A stretch of DNA of 30,005 nucleotides from Firmicutes bacterium UBA2530 (lineage in GTDB: Bacteria > Bacillota > Clostridia > Tissierellales > Sedimentibacteraceae). This document shows, piece by piece, positions 13,903-21,338 of the stretch. Location of the stretch: contig DDNC01000018.1 in assembly GCA_002340985.1 (NCBI GenBank), positions 82,001 through 112,005 of the forward strand, given 5' to 3'. The position numbers and the translations under genes were made by a program. Each line of letters opens with the position of its first letter. The stretch's first letter is position 1. The notes under the pieces are model-generated. The model did no database searches, was not told where the DNA came from, and saw only the letters and a program-made list of their open reading frames with translations.

Positions 13903-15250
13903 TTTTAATATATTGGTTGTAGATGATGAGGCTGAATTCAGAAATGTTTACAGGTTGATGCTGCAGTATCAGGGCTATGAGGTTACCCTTGCTGTCTCTG
14001 GAGAGGAATGTCTGAAGCTGCTTGAGAACGGAAAATATGATTTGGTACTCACAGATTTAAAGATGGACGGAATGGACGGAATTGAACTGTTAAAGAAAAT
14101 AAAGGGTGGGAATTACAACTGCGAAGTAATTTTAATAACGGCATTCAGCACTGTGGAGAATGCTGTAACAGCAATGAAATTAGGGGCATTTGGGTATTTT
14201 ATAAAAGGGCAGTCGCCTGAGATACTTCTCAAGGAAATTGACAAGCTTGTTAAAATCAATGAGCTCAAAAGTGACAATAAGGCTATAAAAAACAGTCTGA
14301 TGAGTTTTAACTTCTTGCTGGACACAAGCAGCGGCAAATTTAAGGATGTTCTGAGAATATCTGAAAAGGCAGCAGAAAGCAATTCAAATATTTTAATTTT
14401 AGGGGAATCGGGCACTGGGAAAGAGGTTATTGCAAAATATATTCATCAGTGCAGCAAGAGAAAGGATGAGGATTTTGTAGCTGTGAACTGTCAGGTTTTT
14501 TCTGACGGATTGCTGGAGTCAGAATTATTTGGTCATGAAAAGGGCTCATTTACCGGAGCTGTTGAGAAAAGAATAGGAAGATTTGAAGAGGCCGATAAAG
14601 GAACATTATTTCTTGATGAAATAGGAGAGGTTCCCGCAAATACACAGGTGAAACTTTTAAGAGTGCTTGAAAACAAGTGTATAGAAAGAATAGGAAGCAA
14701 CAAAAAAATCGGAGTCGATTTAAGGCTTATCAGTGCCACAAACAGAAATATAGATCGGGAAATATCCGAAGGGAAATTCAGGGAAGATTTATTGTACAGA
14801 ATAAATACAATAACAATATATGTTCCGCCTTTAAGAGAGAGGAAAGAAGATATTCCGGCCTTTATAAAATTCTTTTTAAATAATTTTAAAAATGAAATGA
14901 AGAAAAACATCGCAAAGATAGATGACGGTCTGATGGATATTCTTTTAAGCTACGATTACCCGGGCAACATAAGGGAACTGAAAAACATTGTTGAAAGACT
15001 TGTTGTGCTCAGCGACGACGGTATTTTGAAAAAGAGAGACCTGCCGGCAATTAAGCCAAAAAATGAGATGAATTTTGAATTCAGCGCAGGTTTAAAAACC
15101 TTGAGAGAGATAAGGCAGGACTCGGAAATAAGATATATAAAGCATGTACTGAACAGGTGTGACAACAATATAAGTGAAGCCGCAAGGGTTCTGGACATAA
15201 GCCGGAGACAGTTGTACAACAAGTTGTACGAATATAATATACCCCTGTAA
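13895..15250 (+). CDS. Sigma-54-dependent response regulator (NtrC/AtoC family)
   Basis: A 451-residue enhancer-binding activator. The receiver domain (5-120) has D10, D11 and phospho-acceptor D54 (LTDLKMDG). The AAA+ domain (about 138-365) has Walker A GESGTGKE, the sigma-54 contact loop GSFTGA (a variant of the usual GAFTGA), Walker B GTLFLDEIGE and an arginine-rich sensor region (FREDLLYRIN). A Fis-type helix-turn-helix ends the protein (NNISEAARVLDISRRQLYNKL). It takes phosphate from the kinase before it; the start lies inside the kinase's 3' end. ATG 13895 (10 bases after AAGGAG) was preferred over GTG 13889; the difference is two residues. The immediate target is almost certainly the sigma-54 promoter at 15340-15354. 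Confidence 0.93.
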   Translation: MYDFNILVVDDEAEFRNVYRLMLQYQGYEVTLAVSGEECLKLLENGKYDLVLTDLKMDGMDGIELLKKIKGGNYNCEVILITAFSTVENAVTAMKLGAFGYFIKGQSPEILLKEIDKLVKINELKSDNKAIKNSLMSFNFLLDTSSGKFKDVLRISEKAAESNSNILILGESGTGKEVIAKYIHQCSKRKDEDFVAVNCQVFSDGLLESELFGHEKGSFTGAVEKRIGRFEEADKGTLFLDEIGEVPANTQVKLLRVLENKCIERIGSNKKIGVDLRLISATNRNIDREISEGKFREDLLYRINTITIYVPPLRERKEDIPAFIKFFLNNFKNEMKKNIAKIDDGLMDILLSYDYPGNIRELKNIVERLVVLSDDGILKKRDLPAIKPKNEMNFEFSAGLKTLREIRQDSEIRYIKHVLNRCDNNISEAARVLDISRRQLYNKLYEYNIPL

Positions 15251-15339
15251 ATGAAATAAACTTTACATACTGTGAAATAAATTATACACGCAAAGACAAA
15301 CTCATCAGCTAAATACGCAGCCTTGTCTGATTTAAGGAT

Positions 15340-15354
15340 TGGCACATTAATTGC
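15340..15354 (+). promoter_or_regulatory. Sigma-54 (-24/-12) promoter for the AGCS symporter
   Basis: TTGGCAC (15339-15345), five bases, TTGCT (15351-15355). GG (15341-15342) and GC (15353-15354) are exactly ten bases apart, as sigma-54 requires. The expected transcript start near 15366 precedes the ribosome site AAGGAGG by a few bases. It lies directly downstream of a gene for a sigma-54 activator, so the match is unlikely to be chance. Confidence 0.88.
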
Positions 15355-15390
15355 TTATTAATGCTTAACGAACAATCTAAGGAGGAAGAT

Positions 15391-16761
15391 ATGGATAAGG
15401 TTGTACAAATTAATGACTGGCTAAATGGTCTTGTGTGGGGACCGTATATGATTGCATTGCTGGTTGGAACAGGTATTTTTTTAACTGTAAGATTAGGTTT
15501 TCTGCAGGTATTTAACTTCGGCTTCATAATGAAAAACACTGTAGGAAAAATGTTCAAGAAGCCTGAGGGTGTTGAGGGAGATATCACATCCGGACAGGCA
15601 GGACTTTCTGCAATAGCAGCGGTAGTAGGAACAGGGAATATAGCAGGTGTTGCAACTGCCATAGCCATAGGAGGTCCGGGAGCGGTATTCTGGATGTGGG
15701 TATCTGCATTTTTCGGGATGGCGACCAAATTTTCAGAGATAGCCTTGGGAATCAAATATCGTGAGAAAATGAAGGATGGGTCCGTTGCCGGAGGTGCTAT
15801 GTACTATCTTGATAAAGGCATGAATAACAAATTTTTGTCATATTTTTTCTGTGTGATGGTAATCATAACATATTTTATAATGGGAGCAGTCGTTGATACA
15901 AATTCAGTTGCTCTTTCCGTTCAGGAGCAGTGGGGAATAAAACCCATAATAACCGGGGTTGTGCTTGCTGCAGCCACGGGAGTTGTAATATTGGGCGGAG
16001 TGAAGAGGATGGGGCGTGTATGCGAATATCTGGCGCCTTTCATGGGTGGAATATATATTATTACGGGAGTGTTAGTATTAGTTTTAAACATAGGTGAAGT
16101 TCCGAGGGCATTTCAGCTGATATTTTCAAGCGCATTCAGACCGATTGCCGCAACAGGAGGTTTTGCAGGTGCCGCTTTAGGGCAGATAATAAAAATGGGA
16201 TTTGCAAGAGGACTGTTCTCAAACGAAGCAGGTATGGGAAGCTCGCCTATAATACACAGCAGCGCCCAGGTTAATCACCCTGTTGAGCAAGCTATATGGG
16301 GTGTTGCGGAAGTCTTTATAGACACAGTTATAATTTGTACAATAACAGCAATTACAATAATTGTATCAGGTGAGTGGACTACCGGCGTTTCAGGGGTAGC
16401 ATTAACTATGAGGGCATTCAAAGCAACACTTCCAGGTAACATAGGAAGTTATGTTGTTTTGGGATCAGCTTTATTGTTCGGATATTCATGCCTTATAACA
16501 GTAAACTATTATTGCGAGAGGGCGGGAGAATACTTATTTGGACCAAAGTGCATAATGCCCATAAGGTATCTGTGGATAATATTTATTGTTATTGGCTCCG
16601 TGGGAGGACTAGAATTTGTTTGGTCTCTGGCGGATACAGCAAATGGGTTGATGGCCATACCTAACCTTATAGGACTTATATTCCTGAGCAGCACAGTTGT
16701 TAATCTTAAAAAAGAGTTTCTTGATGATAAAAAGAAAACGGCTGAAAACAATATTCAATAA
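15391..16761 (+). CDS. Alanine/glycine:cation symporter (AGCS family)
   Basis: A 456-residue secondary transporter with about 10-11 membrane helices, a clear member of the amino acid carrier protein family (AlsT/DagA/AgcS). Hallmarks are GQAGLSAIAAVVGTGNIAGVA near 67-87, the GMATKFSEIALGIKYRE segment and GFARGLFSNEAGMGSSP. The family imports alanine or glycine with Na+ (sometimes H+). AAGGAGGA fits the ATG at 15391; an in-frame ATG at 15361 lies at the edge of the -12 element and would precede the transcript start. It is controlled from a sigma-54 promoter and follows the likely activator operon, so the sensor ligand and the transported amino acid may be the same compound. Which amino acid cannot be read from sequence. 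Confidence 0.92.
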   Translation: MDKVVQINDWLNGLVWGPYMIALLVGTGIFLTVRLGFLQVFNFGFIMKNTVGKMFKKPEGVEGDITSGQAGLSAIAAVVGTGNIAGVATAIAIGGPGAVFWMWVSAFFGMATKFSEIALGIKYREKMKDGSVAGGAMYYLDKGMNNKFLSYFFCVMVIITYFIMGAVVDTNSVALSVQEQWGIKPIITGVVLAAATGVVILGGVKRMGRVCEYLAPFMGGIYIITGVLVLVLNIGEVPRAFQLIFSSAFRPIAATGGFAGAALGQIIKMGFARGLFSNEAGMGSSPIIHSSAQVNHPVEQAIWGVAEVFIDTVIICTITAITIIVSGEWTTGVSGVALTMRAFKATLPGNIGSYVVLGSALLFGYSCLITVNYYCERAGEYLFGPKCIMPIRYLWIIFIVIGSVGGLEFVWSLADTANGLMAIPNLIGLIFLSSTVVNLKKEFLDDKKKTAENNIQ

Positions 16762-16824
16762 AACTGAAACAGTTTTTAGGAACGATGAATATACTCTTGA
16801 AAAAGGGTATGGGTTGTATAAATA

Positions 16825-16848
16825 AAGGGGCGAATGGTATCGCCCCTT
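16825..16848. terminator. Terminator between the convergent symporter and reductase genes
   Basis: A 9-bp perfect stem, AAGGGGCGA (16825-16833) with TCGCCCCTT (16840-16848), loop of six. On the minus strand it is followed by TTATTTAT, so it better serves the reductase gene; the plus strand lacks a good T-run. Confidence 0.7.
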
Positions 16849-16859
16849 AAACACTTGTA

Positions 16860-18644
16860 TTATTTTGCTGCATTTTCTCCGGCGATTCTTCCGAATACTG
16901 TTATGTCTGCTATTGCATCGCTTCCGAGTCTGTTTGTGCCGTGAATATCTCCTGTTATTTCTCCGGCAGCGAATAATCCTTCTATTACATTTCCGTCTGT
17001 ATCAATAACCTGTGCATCGGTGTTGATTTTAACTCCACCCATGGTATGGTGAACAGCAGGTTTTGAAACCATGATGTAGTATGGGCCACCTTCAAACGGA
17101 ACCAGTTTGCCGCGCTTGTTAAACTCAAGATCTTTTCCGTCCTTTGCATACTGGTTGTAATTTTCAACCGTCTTTTTAAGTTCATCAGCATTGATATCGA
17201 AGAAAGCTGCCGCTTCTTCAATTGTATCAGCCTTCACAAGCTGTTTTCTCAGAATCAATCCGTTATATTCTGCTTCATGAGTTACATTAACACCGCTGTC
17301 CTTCATTGAGGATTCATCCCAGAACATGTAAGACACTCCGCCTGTCTGTTCAATGACAGCATTTGAAATAACGTCTCTTCTCTCCAGCTCTTCCACAAAT
17401 CTGCGCCCTTCTTTATTTACAAGAATTGAACGTCCTTCCATACGAACGTCTCCGACATACAGCAATGCACCTGACTGGGCGTCGCATGTTGGGTATGTCT
17501 GGATATATTCCATGTCAACGAGCTGTACTCCGGAATTTTCAGCCATAACTATACCGTCTCCAGTGCTTCCTACCGTATTTGTAGAGAGGATTTTTTCGTT
17601 CATAGCGCTGTTGTATTTGACTCTCATATCTATATTTGCACCAAAGCCACCAGTTGCAAGGATTACAGATTTGTTTGCATTATATGTTATTGTTTTTCCG
17701 TCATATTCTGCTTTTACTCCCACAACCCTTCCGTCCTGATTTTTAATCAGCTCAGTTGCGGAGGTATTTTTATGCAAAGGTATATCTTTTTCTTCAAGCT
17801 TTAAGGTAAGCTTGTGAATCATTTCATATCCTGTTGCATTTCTTGGAACAAGGCTTCTTTCAACAGAGTGTCCTCCGAAGAACAGCATGTAGTCCTCAAA
17901 GTCCATTCCTATATAGTCCTTCAGCCATGTTGCTCCTGCCAGTGCGTTGTCTGCCAGTACTCTTACAAGTGCAGGGTCGTTTTTATTGTCTCCGCCCTTC
18001 AATATATCGTTGTAAAACTGTTCAGCGCTATCCTCAATACCTTCCTTCTCCTGTATCCAGTTTCCCGGCGCTGCATATTCGCCGCCTGATATGAGGGTGT
18101 TTCCTCCCTGTATAGGCATCTTTTCAATGACAATTACGCTGGCGCCATTGTCTGCGGCTGCTACTGCCGCTGTCATTCCTGCTCCGCCGGCACCTATTAC
18201 GATAACATCGGCCGTATACTCTGATTCTCTTTTTTCAATTTCAACAGAGCCCGCTTTAACAAGTGTGTCCGCACCGACTCCTGTTTTTGAAAATGCATCT
18301 TTGACTGCCGTTTTAAAGCCCGCTGATGTCAGAGTTGCTCCTGAAACAGAATCTACATCCAAGTTGTTTGTGGCAATCATGGCATTTGTAATTATGTTCA
18401 TGGCTTCAGCCAGCCCTTCTGTTTCATGATGTTCTTTTACTTTAACAGCGGAAATCTTGTTATCTGCAATTGTCAATTCAACTACAATATTTCCGCCTCT
18501 TCCTATACCGGTTCCTTCGTAGGTACCGTTTAATTTCACTTCCTCAGGCTTGTTCTGTTTCTGCTCCGGAGGTTTATTAGTGCTGCATCCTGCCATTCCA
18601 AGCACTAATGCCAAAATGAGCAGAATGGATAAAAAACGTTTCAT
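16860..18644 (-). CDS. urdA: Secreted flavin lipoprotein reductase, urocanate reductase-like (fumarate reductase family)
   Basis: A 594-residue extracytoplasmic flavoprotein. A lipoprotein signal ends L-G-M-A-G-C with lipidated C20. An FMN-binding domain (about 36-118) carries S-G-A-T-L-T (101-106), with T104 as the expected covalent FMN site. The FAD-dependent reductase domain starts at VIVIGAGGAGMTAA (147-160). Active-site residues of the family are visible: an Arg in ERRD (422/423), H532/H533 in VHHTMGG and R572 in GTNRLGSD. Where fumarate reductase (FccA) has a His in QAHPT, this protein has Tyr (Y384, QTYPT), and an Asp follows 15 residues on (D399). Tyr at this place is known from urocanate reductases. 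Hence urocanate or another enoate is a likelier substrate than fumarate. It lacks the heme domain of Shewanella FccA. GGAGG precedes the ATG. It is divergent from a two-component system that probably controls it. Confidence 0.8.
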   Translation of the reverse strand: MKRFLSILLILALVLGMAGCSTNKPPEQKQNKPEEVKLNGTYEGTGIGRGGNIVVELTIADNKISAVKVKEHHETEGLAEAMNIITNAMIATNNLDVDSVSGATLTSAGFKTAVKDAFSKTGVGADTLVKAGSVEIEKRESEYTADVIVIGAGGAGMTAAVAAADNGASVIVIEKMPIQGGNTLISGGEYAAPGNWIQEKEGIEDSAEQFYNDILKGGDNKNDPALVRVLADNALAGATWLKDYIGMDFEDYMLFFGGHSVERSLVPRNATGYEMIHKLTLKLEEKDIPLHKNTSATELIKNQDGRVVGVKAEYDGKTITYNANKSVILATGGFGANIDMRVKYNSAMNEKILSTNTVGSTGDGIVMAENSGVQLVDMEYIQTYPTCDAQSGALLYVGDVRMEGRSILVNKEGRRFVEELERRDVISNAVIEQTGGVSYMFWDESSMKDSGVNVTHEAEYNGLILRKQLVKADTIEEAAAFFDINADELKKTVENYNQYAKDGKDLEFNKRGKLVPFEGGPYYIMVSKPAVHHTMGGVKINTDAQVIDTDGNVIEGLFAAGEITGDIHGTNRLGSDAIADITVFGRIAGENAAK

Positions 18645-18666
18645 AGTTCCTCCAAGTAAATTAATA

Positions 18667-18720
18667 TTGTCTTTCTTTTAACATTGTATTATAATTCTTA
18701 GTTGTTGTCTTTATATTAAA
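18667..18720. promoter_or_regulatory. Divergent promoter region with direct repeats between the urdA-like gene and the YesM-type kinase gene
   Basis: Two repeats in the same orientation, TTGTCTTTCTTTTAAC (18667-18682) and TTGTCTTTATATTAAA (18705-18720), match at 13 of 16 positions and start 38 bases apart. Between them are overlapping -10 hexamers: TATAAT on the plus strand (18690-18695), 17 bases after TTGTCT, and TATAAT on the minus strand (18693-18688). The first repeat overlaps the kinase-gene -35. The second lies over the -35 region of the urdA-like gene, where no good -35 exists, as expected for an activator site. The AraC-type regulator encoded at 20464 is the natural candidate to bind here. 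Confidence 0.5.
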
Positions 18721-18761
18721 CTGCCCAAAATTTTAACTTTTATGAACTTGTGAGGAGTAAA

Positions 18762-20471
18762 ATGAAACTTCAAAGAAAACTGACTGCCATATTATCGTTG
18801 TTTTTAACTGCATCTTTTTGTACGGCGGCCATTATAATAAGCATGAGAATAAATGATTATAACCACAGGCTGACGGAAAATCTGAGTACACAGCTCATAG
18901 AATCGAAGGCAAATGAAGCCGGAGCCTGGCTGGCTCAGCGAATACGTGAGCTGCATACCATCAGCCGTACACCTACTGTTGTATCAATGGAGGATAAGGC
19001 CCTGAAATCTTATGTAAATCAACTGAGCAGAGACATGGATTCATACTACGGAAACGAATACGGCACATTTGCAGTCAACCGTCTTGATGGTATAGAATAT
19101 ATAACGGAAAGCCAGACCATAGATGTATCTGACAGGGATTATTTCAGAGAGGTCCTTTTTTCCGAGGCGGAGTATGTCATAAGCAAGCCTGTGAATTCAA
19201 AGACGGACGGCAGCCTTATTACAGTTGCCTGCTACCCAATATTCAACAACACTTCCGAAAAGGTCGGATTTGTTGCCGCAGCCATTTCACTTAAAAAACT
19301 AACCGAGCTGACAAGCAACCTATCTTTTTATAACGGTATATCATTGATAGCCGACAGCTCTGGTTCAATATATACCCATGTTGATGAAAGTATGCCGGAT
19401 TCTTTCATCAAGAATATAATTGTTCACATACCTGACAATTCGGACTCCGGTGTTATATACCAGGAGGTGGTGGAGGAAAATACTGATTACGTAGTATTTT
19501 ATGCTCCAATACCAAACAGCTACGGATGGTTTCTGTGTACTGCGGTGAACAGGTCGCAGCTGTTTAGAAATACGGAGCTGCTTACGAATTCTCTTGTAGG
19601 AATAGGGATTGTGCTGCTTTTTGTTGCCATAAGCGTTAGCTTTTTTATAAGCAATCTGGCGACGAAGAGAATTCGCATACTAAGCGGAGCAATGCAAGAC
19701 GTGCGTCAAGGGAATCTGGAAACAAGCATAAGTTTAAACGGAAATGATGAATTGTCAGATTTAGCCGAAGATTTCAATGTGATGGTTGTAGATATAAAAA
19801 AACTAATGCACAAGGTGTATCAGCAGCAAAAAGAGGAGAGGCAGAGGGAACTTCAGGTCCTGCAGTCGCAGATTAATCCCCATTTCCTTTACAATACGTT
19901 GGATACGCTTCAGTGGAAGGCGCTGGAACATGGCGCACATGAACTGTCTGATCTCATTGTGTCCTTATCTTCATTTTTCAGAATATCCTTAAGCAAGGGA
20001 AAAGAATTCATCACTTTGGAAAAAGAGCTGGAACATGTTAAAAACTATCTTGTTATACAGCAGTTCAGATACAGAGATATTTTAGAATATAACATAGATT
20101 GTGATACGGAATTATTTAAGTGCAGCCTGCCTAAAATTCTGATTCAGCCTTTGGTTGAAAATGCAATCTACCATGGAATCAAACCGAAGTTGGGCAATGG
20201 AGCCATACGAATATCTGTTTTTGAGGAGGACGACATTCTGAAAATAGTCGTGAAGGATGACGGCGTGGGAATGAATAAAGAAAAGCTGAACCAGATAAAA
20301 AATAATCTGGATAAGCATTATACAGGAAACAATTACGGTCTGTACAATGTGAGTCGCAGAATCTTTCTGAATTTCGGAGAAGATTACGGGCTTGACATAG
20401 ACAGTGAAAAAAATGCAGGCACAACCGTAACCGTGAGGTTGCCGAAGATGATGGAGGATACAGATGTGTAA
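18762..20471 (+). CDS. YesM-type sensor histidine kinase with dCache-like sensor
   Basis: A 569-residue membrane sensor kinase. First membrane helix about 8-28; an extracytoplasmic region (30-275) with the PAS-like dCache pattern, including DVSDRDYFREV and GSLITVACYPIF; second helix (280-302); HAMP (303-358); then a His_kinase/HATPase module. The phospho-acceptor is H374 in QINPHFLYNTLDTLQ, the YesM/LytS-type H box, and the ATP site has PLVENAIYHGIKP, DDGVGM and YGLYNVSRR. This class pairs with AraC-type response regulators, one of which overlaps its 3' end by eight bases. GAGGAG supports the ATG at 18762 over an upstream GTG at 18750. dCache domains bind small carboxylates, amino acids or related molecules. 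Placed divergently from the reductase gene, it probably senses that enzyme's substrate (inference). Confidence 0.9.
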   Translation: MKLQRKLTAILSLFLTASFCTAAIIISMRINDYNHRLTENLSTQLIESKANEAGAWLAQRIRELHTISRTPTVVSMEDKALKSYVNQLSRDMDSYYGNEYGTFAVNRLDGIEYITESQTIDVSDRDYFREVLFSEAEYVISKPVNSKTDGSLITVACYPIFNNTSEKVGFVAAAISLKKLTELTSNLSFYNGISLIADSSGSIYTHVDESMPDSFIKNIIVHIPDNSDSGVIYQEVVEENTDYVVFYAPIPNSYGWFLCTAVNRSQLFRNTELLTNSLVGIGIVLLFVAISVSFFISNLATKRIRILSGAMQDVRQGNLETSISLNGNDELSDLAEDFNVMVVDIKKLMHKVYQQQKEERQRELQVLQSQINPHFLYNTLDTLQWKALEHGAHELSDLIVSLSSFFRISLSKGKEFITLEKELEHVKNYLVIQQFRYRDILEYNIDCDTELFKCSLPKILIQPLVENAIYHGIKPKLGNGAIRISVFEEDDILKIVVKDDGVGMNKEKLNQIKNNLDKHYTGNNYGLYNVSRRIFLNFGEDYGLDIDSEKNAGTTVTVRLPKMMEDTDV

Positions 20472-21210
20472 AGTTATCATATGCGATGATGAGCTTACAA
20501 TAAGAAACGGCATGAAAAGTCTGATTGAAGCAGCAGGCTCAAAATTTGAAGTATCCGCTCTGGCGGCAAACGGGTTTGAGGCGTGCAGGATTATAACCGA
20601 GATAAAACCGGCAATAGTACTGATGGATATTAATATGCCCGGGCTGAACGGTTTGGATGTAATAAGAGAAATGTCGGCAGTATCGCCCATTACAAAATAT
20701 ATTATAATCTCGGGTTATGATGAGTTTCATTATGCACAAAAAGCAATTCAGCTTAAGGCGCATGATTATCTGCTCAAACCCATCGATAAAAACAACCTGT
20801 TTACCGTCATGGAAAGTGCGTATAATGAATATTTAAAGGACAAGATGTCTTTTGCCGGGATATCGGATGCAGAAGGATTGGGGACGGCTGAGGAAGCGAT
20901 AAATTACATTTATAAAAACTACAGTAACAGTGATCTGTCCCTTAAAAGCATGTCTTCCGAGCTTCATATAAGTGAGTCCTATCTTACAAGAAGCATCAAG
21001 AAGAAAGCAGGCATGAGTTTTTCGGAATTTCTTACAAAGGTTAGGATAGAGTCGGCGATTTCTCTCATTCTTTCATATTCATCGCTTACAAGCCTGGAAG
21101 TATCGGAAAAAGTCGGATACAAAAGCCAGCACTATTTTTGTAAGGTATTTAAAGAGTATACGGGAATGACGCCTACGGCATATAAAAAAGCCTGTATTGA
21201 CAGATGCTGA
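20464..21210 (+). CDS. AraC-family response regulator (YesN-like)
   Basis: A 248-residue response regulator. The receiver domain (1-120) has acidic residues D8/D9, phospho-acceptor D55 (IVLMDINMPG) and K105 in LLKPIDK. The C-terminal AraC/XylS DNA-binding domain (about 145-245) has two helix-turn-helix motifs: LSLKSMSSELHISESYLTR, then SLEVSEKVGYKSQHYFCKVFKEYTGMTP. It is much shorter than typical YesN (over 350) because the linker is only about 25 residues. Its start overlaps the kinase gene by eight bases. Regulators of this kind bind direct repeats and activate nearby operons; the repeats at 18667-18720, in front of the urdA-like gene, are the most obvious target. Confidence 0.9.
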   Translation: MCKVIICDDELTIRNGMKSLIEAAGSKFEVSALAANGFEACRIITEIKPAIVLMDINMPGLNGLDVIREMSAVSPITKYIIISGYDEFHYAQKAIQLKAHDYLLKPIDKNNLFTVMESAYNEYLKDKMSFAGISDAEGLGTAEEAINYIYKNYSNSDLSLKSMSSELHISESYLTRSIKKKAGMSFSEFLTKVRIESAISLILSYSSLTSLEVSEKVGYKSQHYFCKVFKEYTGMTPTAYKKACIDRC

Positions 21211-21272
21211 TGTTATTGATATAATACCTGCGGGAATGAAGTACTCCCCTGGGTAACCTAAACCGCTTATTG

Positions 21273-21322
21273 AAGCTGATGACTTCTGTGATTTTTATTA
21301 TCGCAGAAAGCATCGGCTTTTT
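21273..21322 (+). terminator. Strong terminator after the YesM/YesN-type operon
   Basis: A 20-bp stem with a two-base internal loop, 21273-21292 with 21300-21319, loop TTTTATT, ending in five T (21318-21322). It lies directly before the ribosome site of the antiporter gene, whose own promoter is therefore not obvious and may lie inside or upstream of the hairpin. Confidence 0.85.
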
Positions 21323-21338
21323 GTGTTAAGGAGGATAT

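Noticed and set aside
18091..18429. Long plus-strand frames opposite the urdA-like gene (also 17353-17739 and 17814-18094)
   Set aside because: They are antisense shadows of a gene with full catalytic motifs, and have no ribosome sites or recognisable domains.
21211..21300. Possible riboswitch before the cation antiporter gene
   Set aside because: The leader is short and is explained by a 20-bp terminator hairpin. No conserved c-di-AMP (ydaO), sodium or other ion-riboswitch core was recognised.
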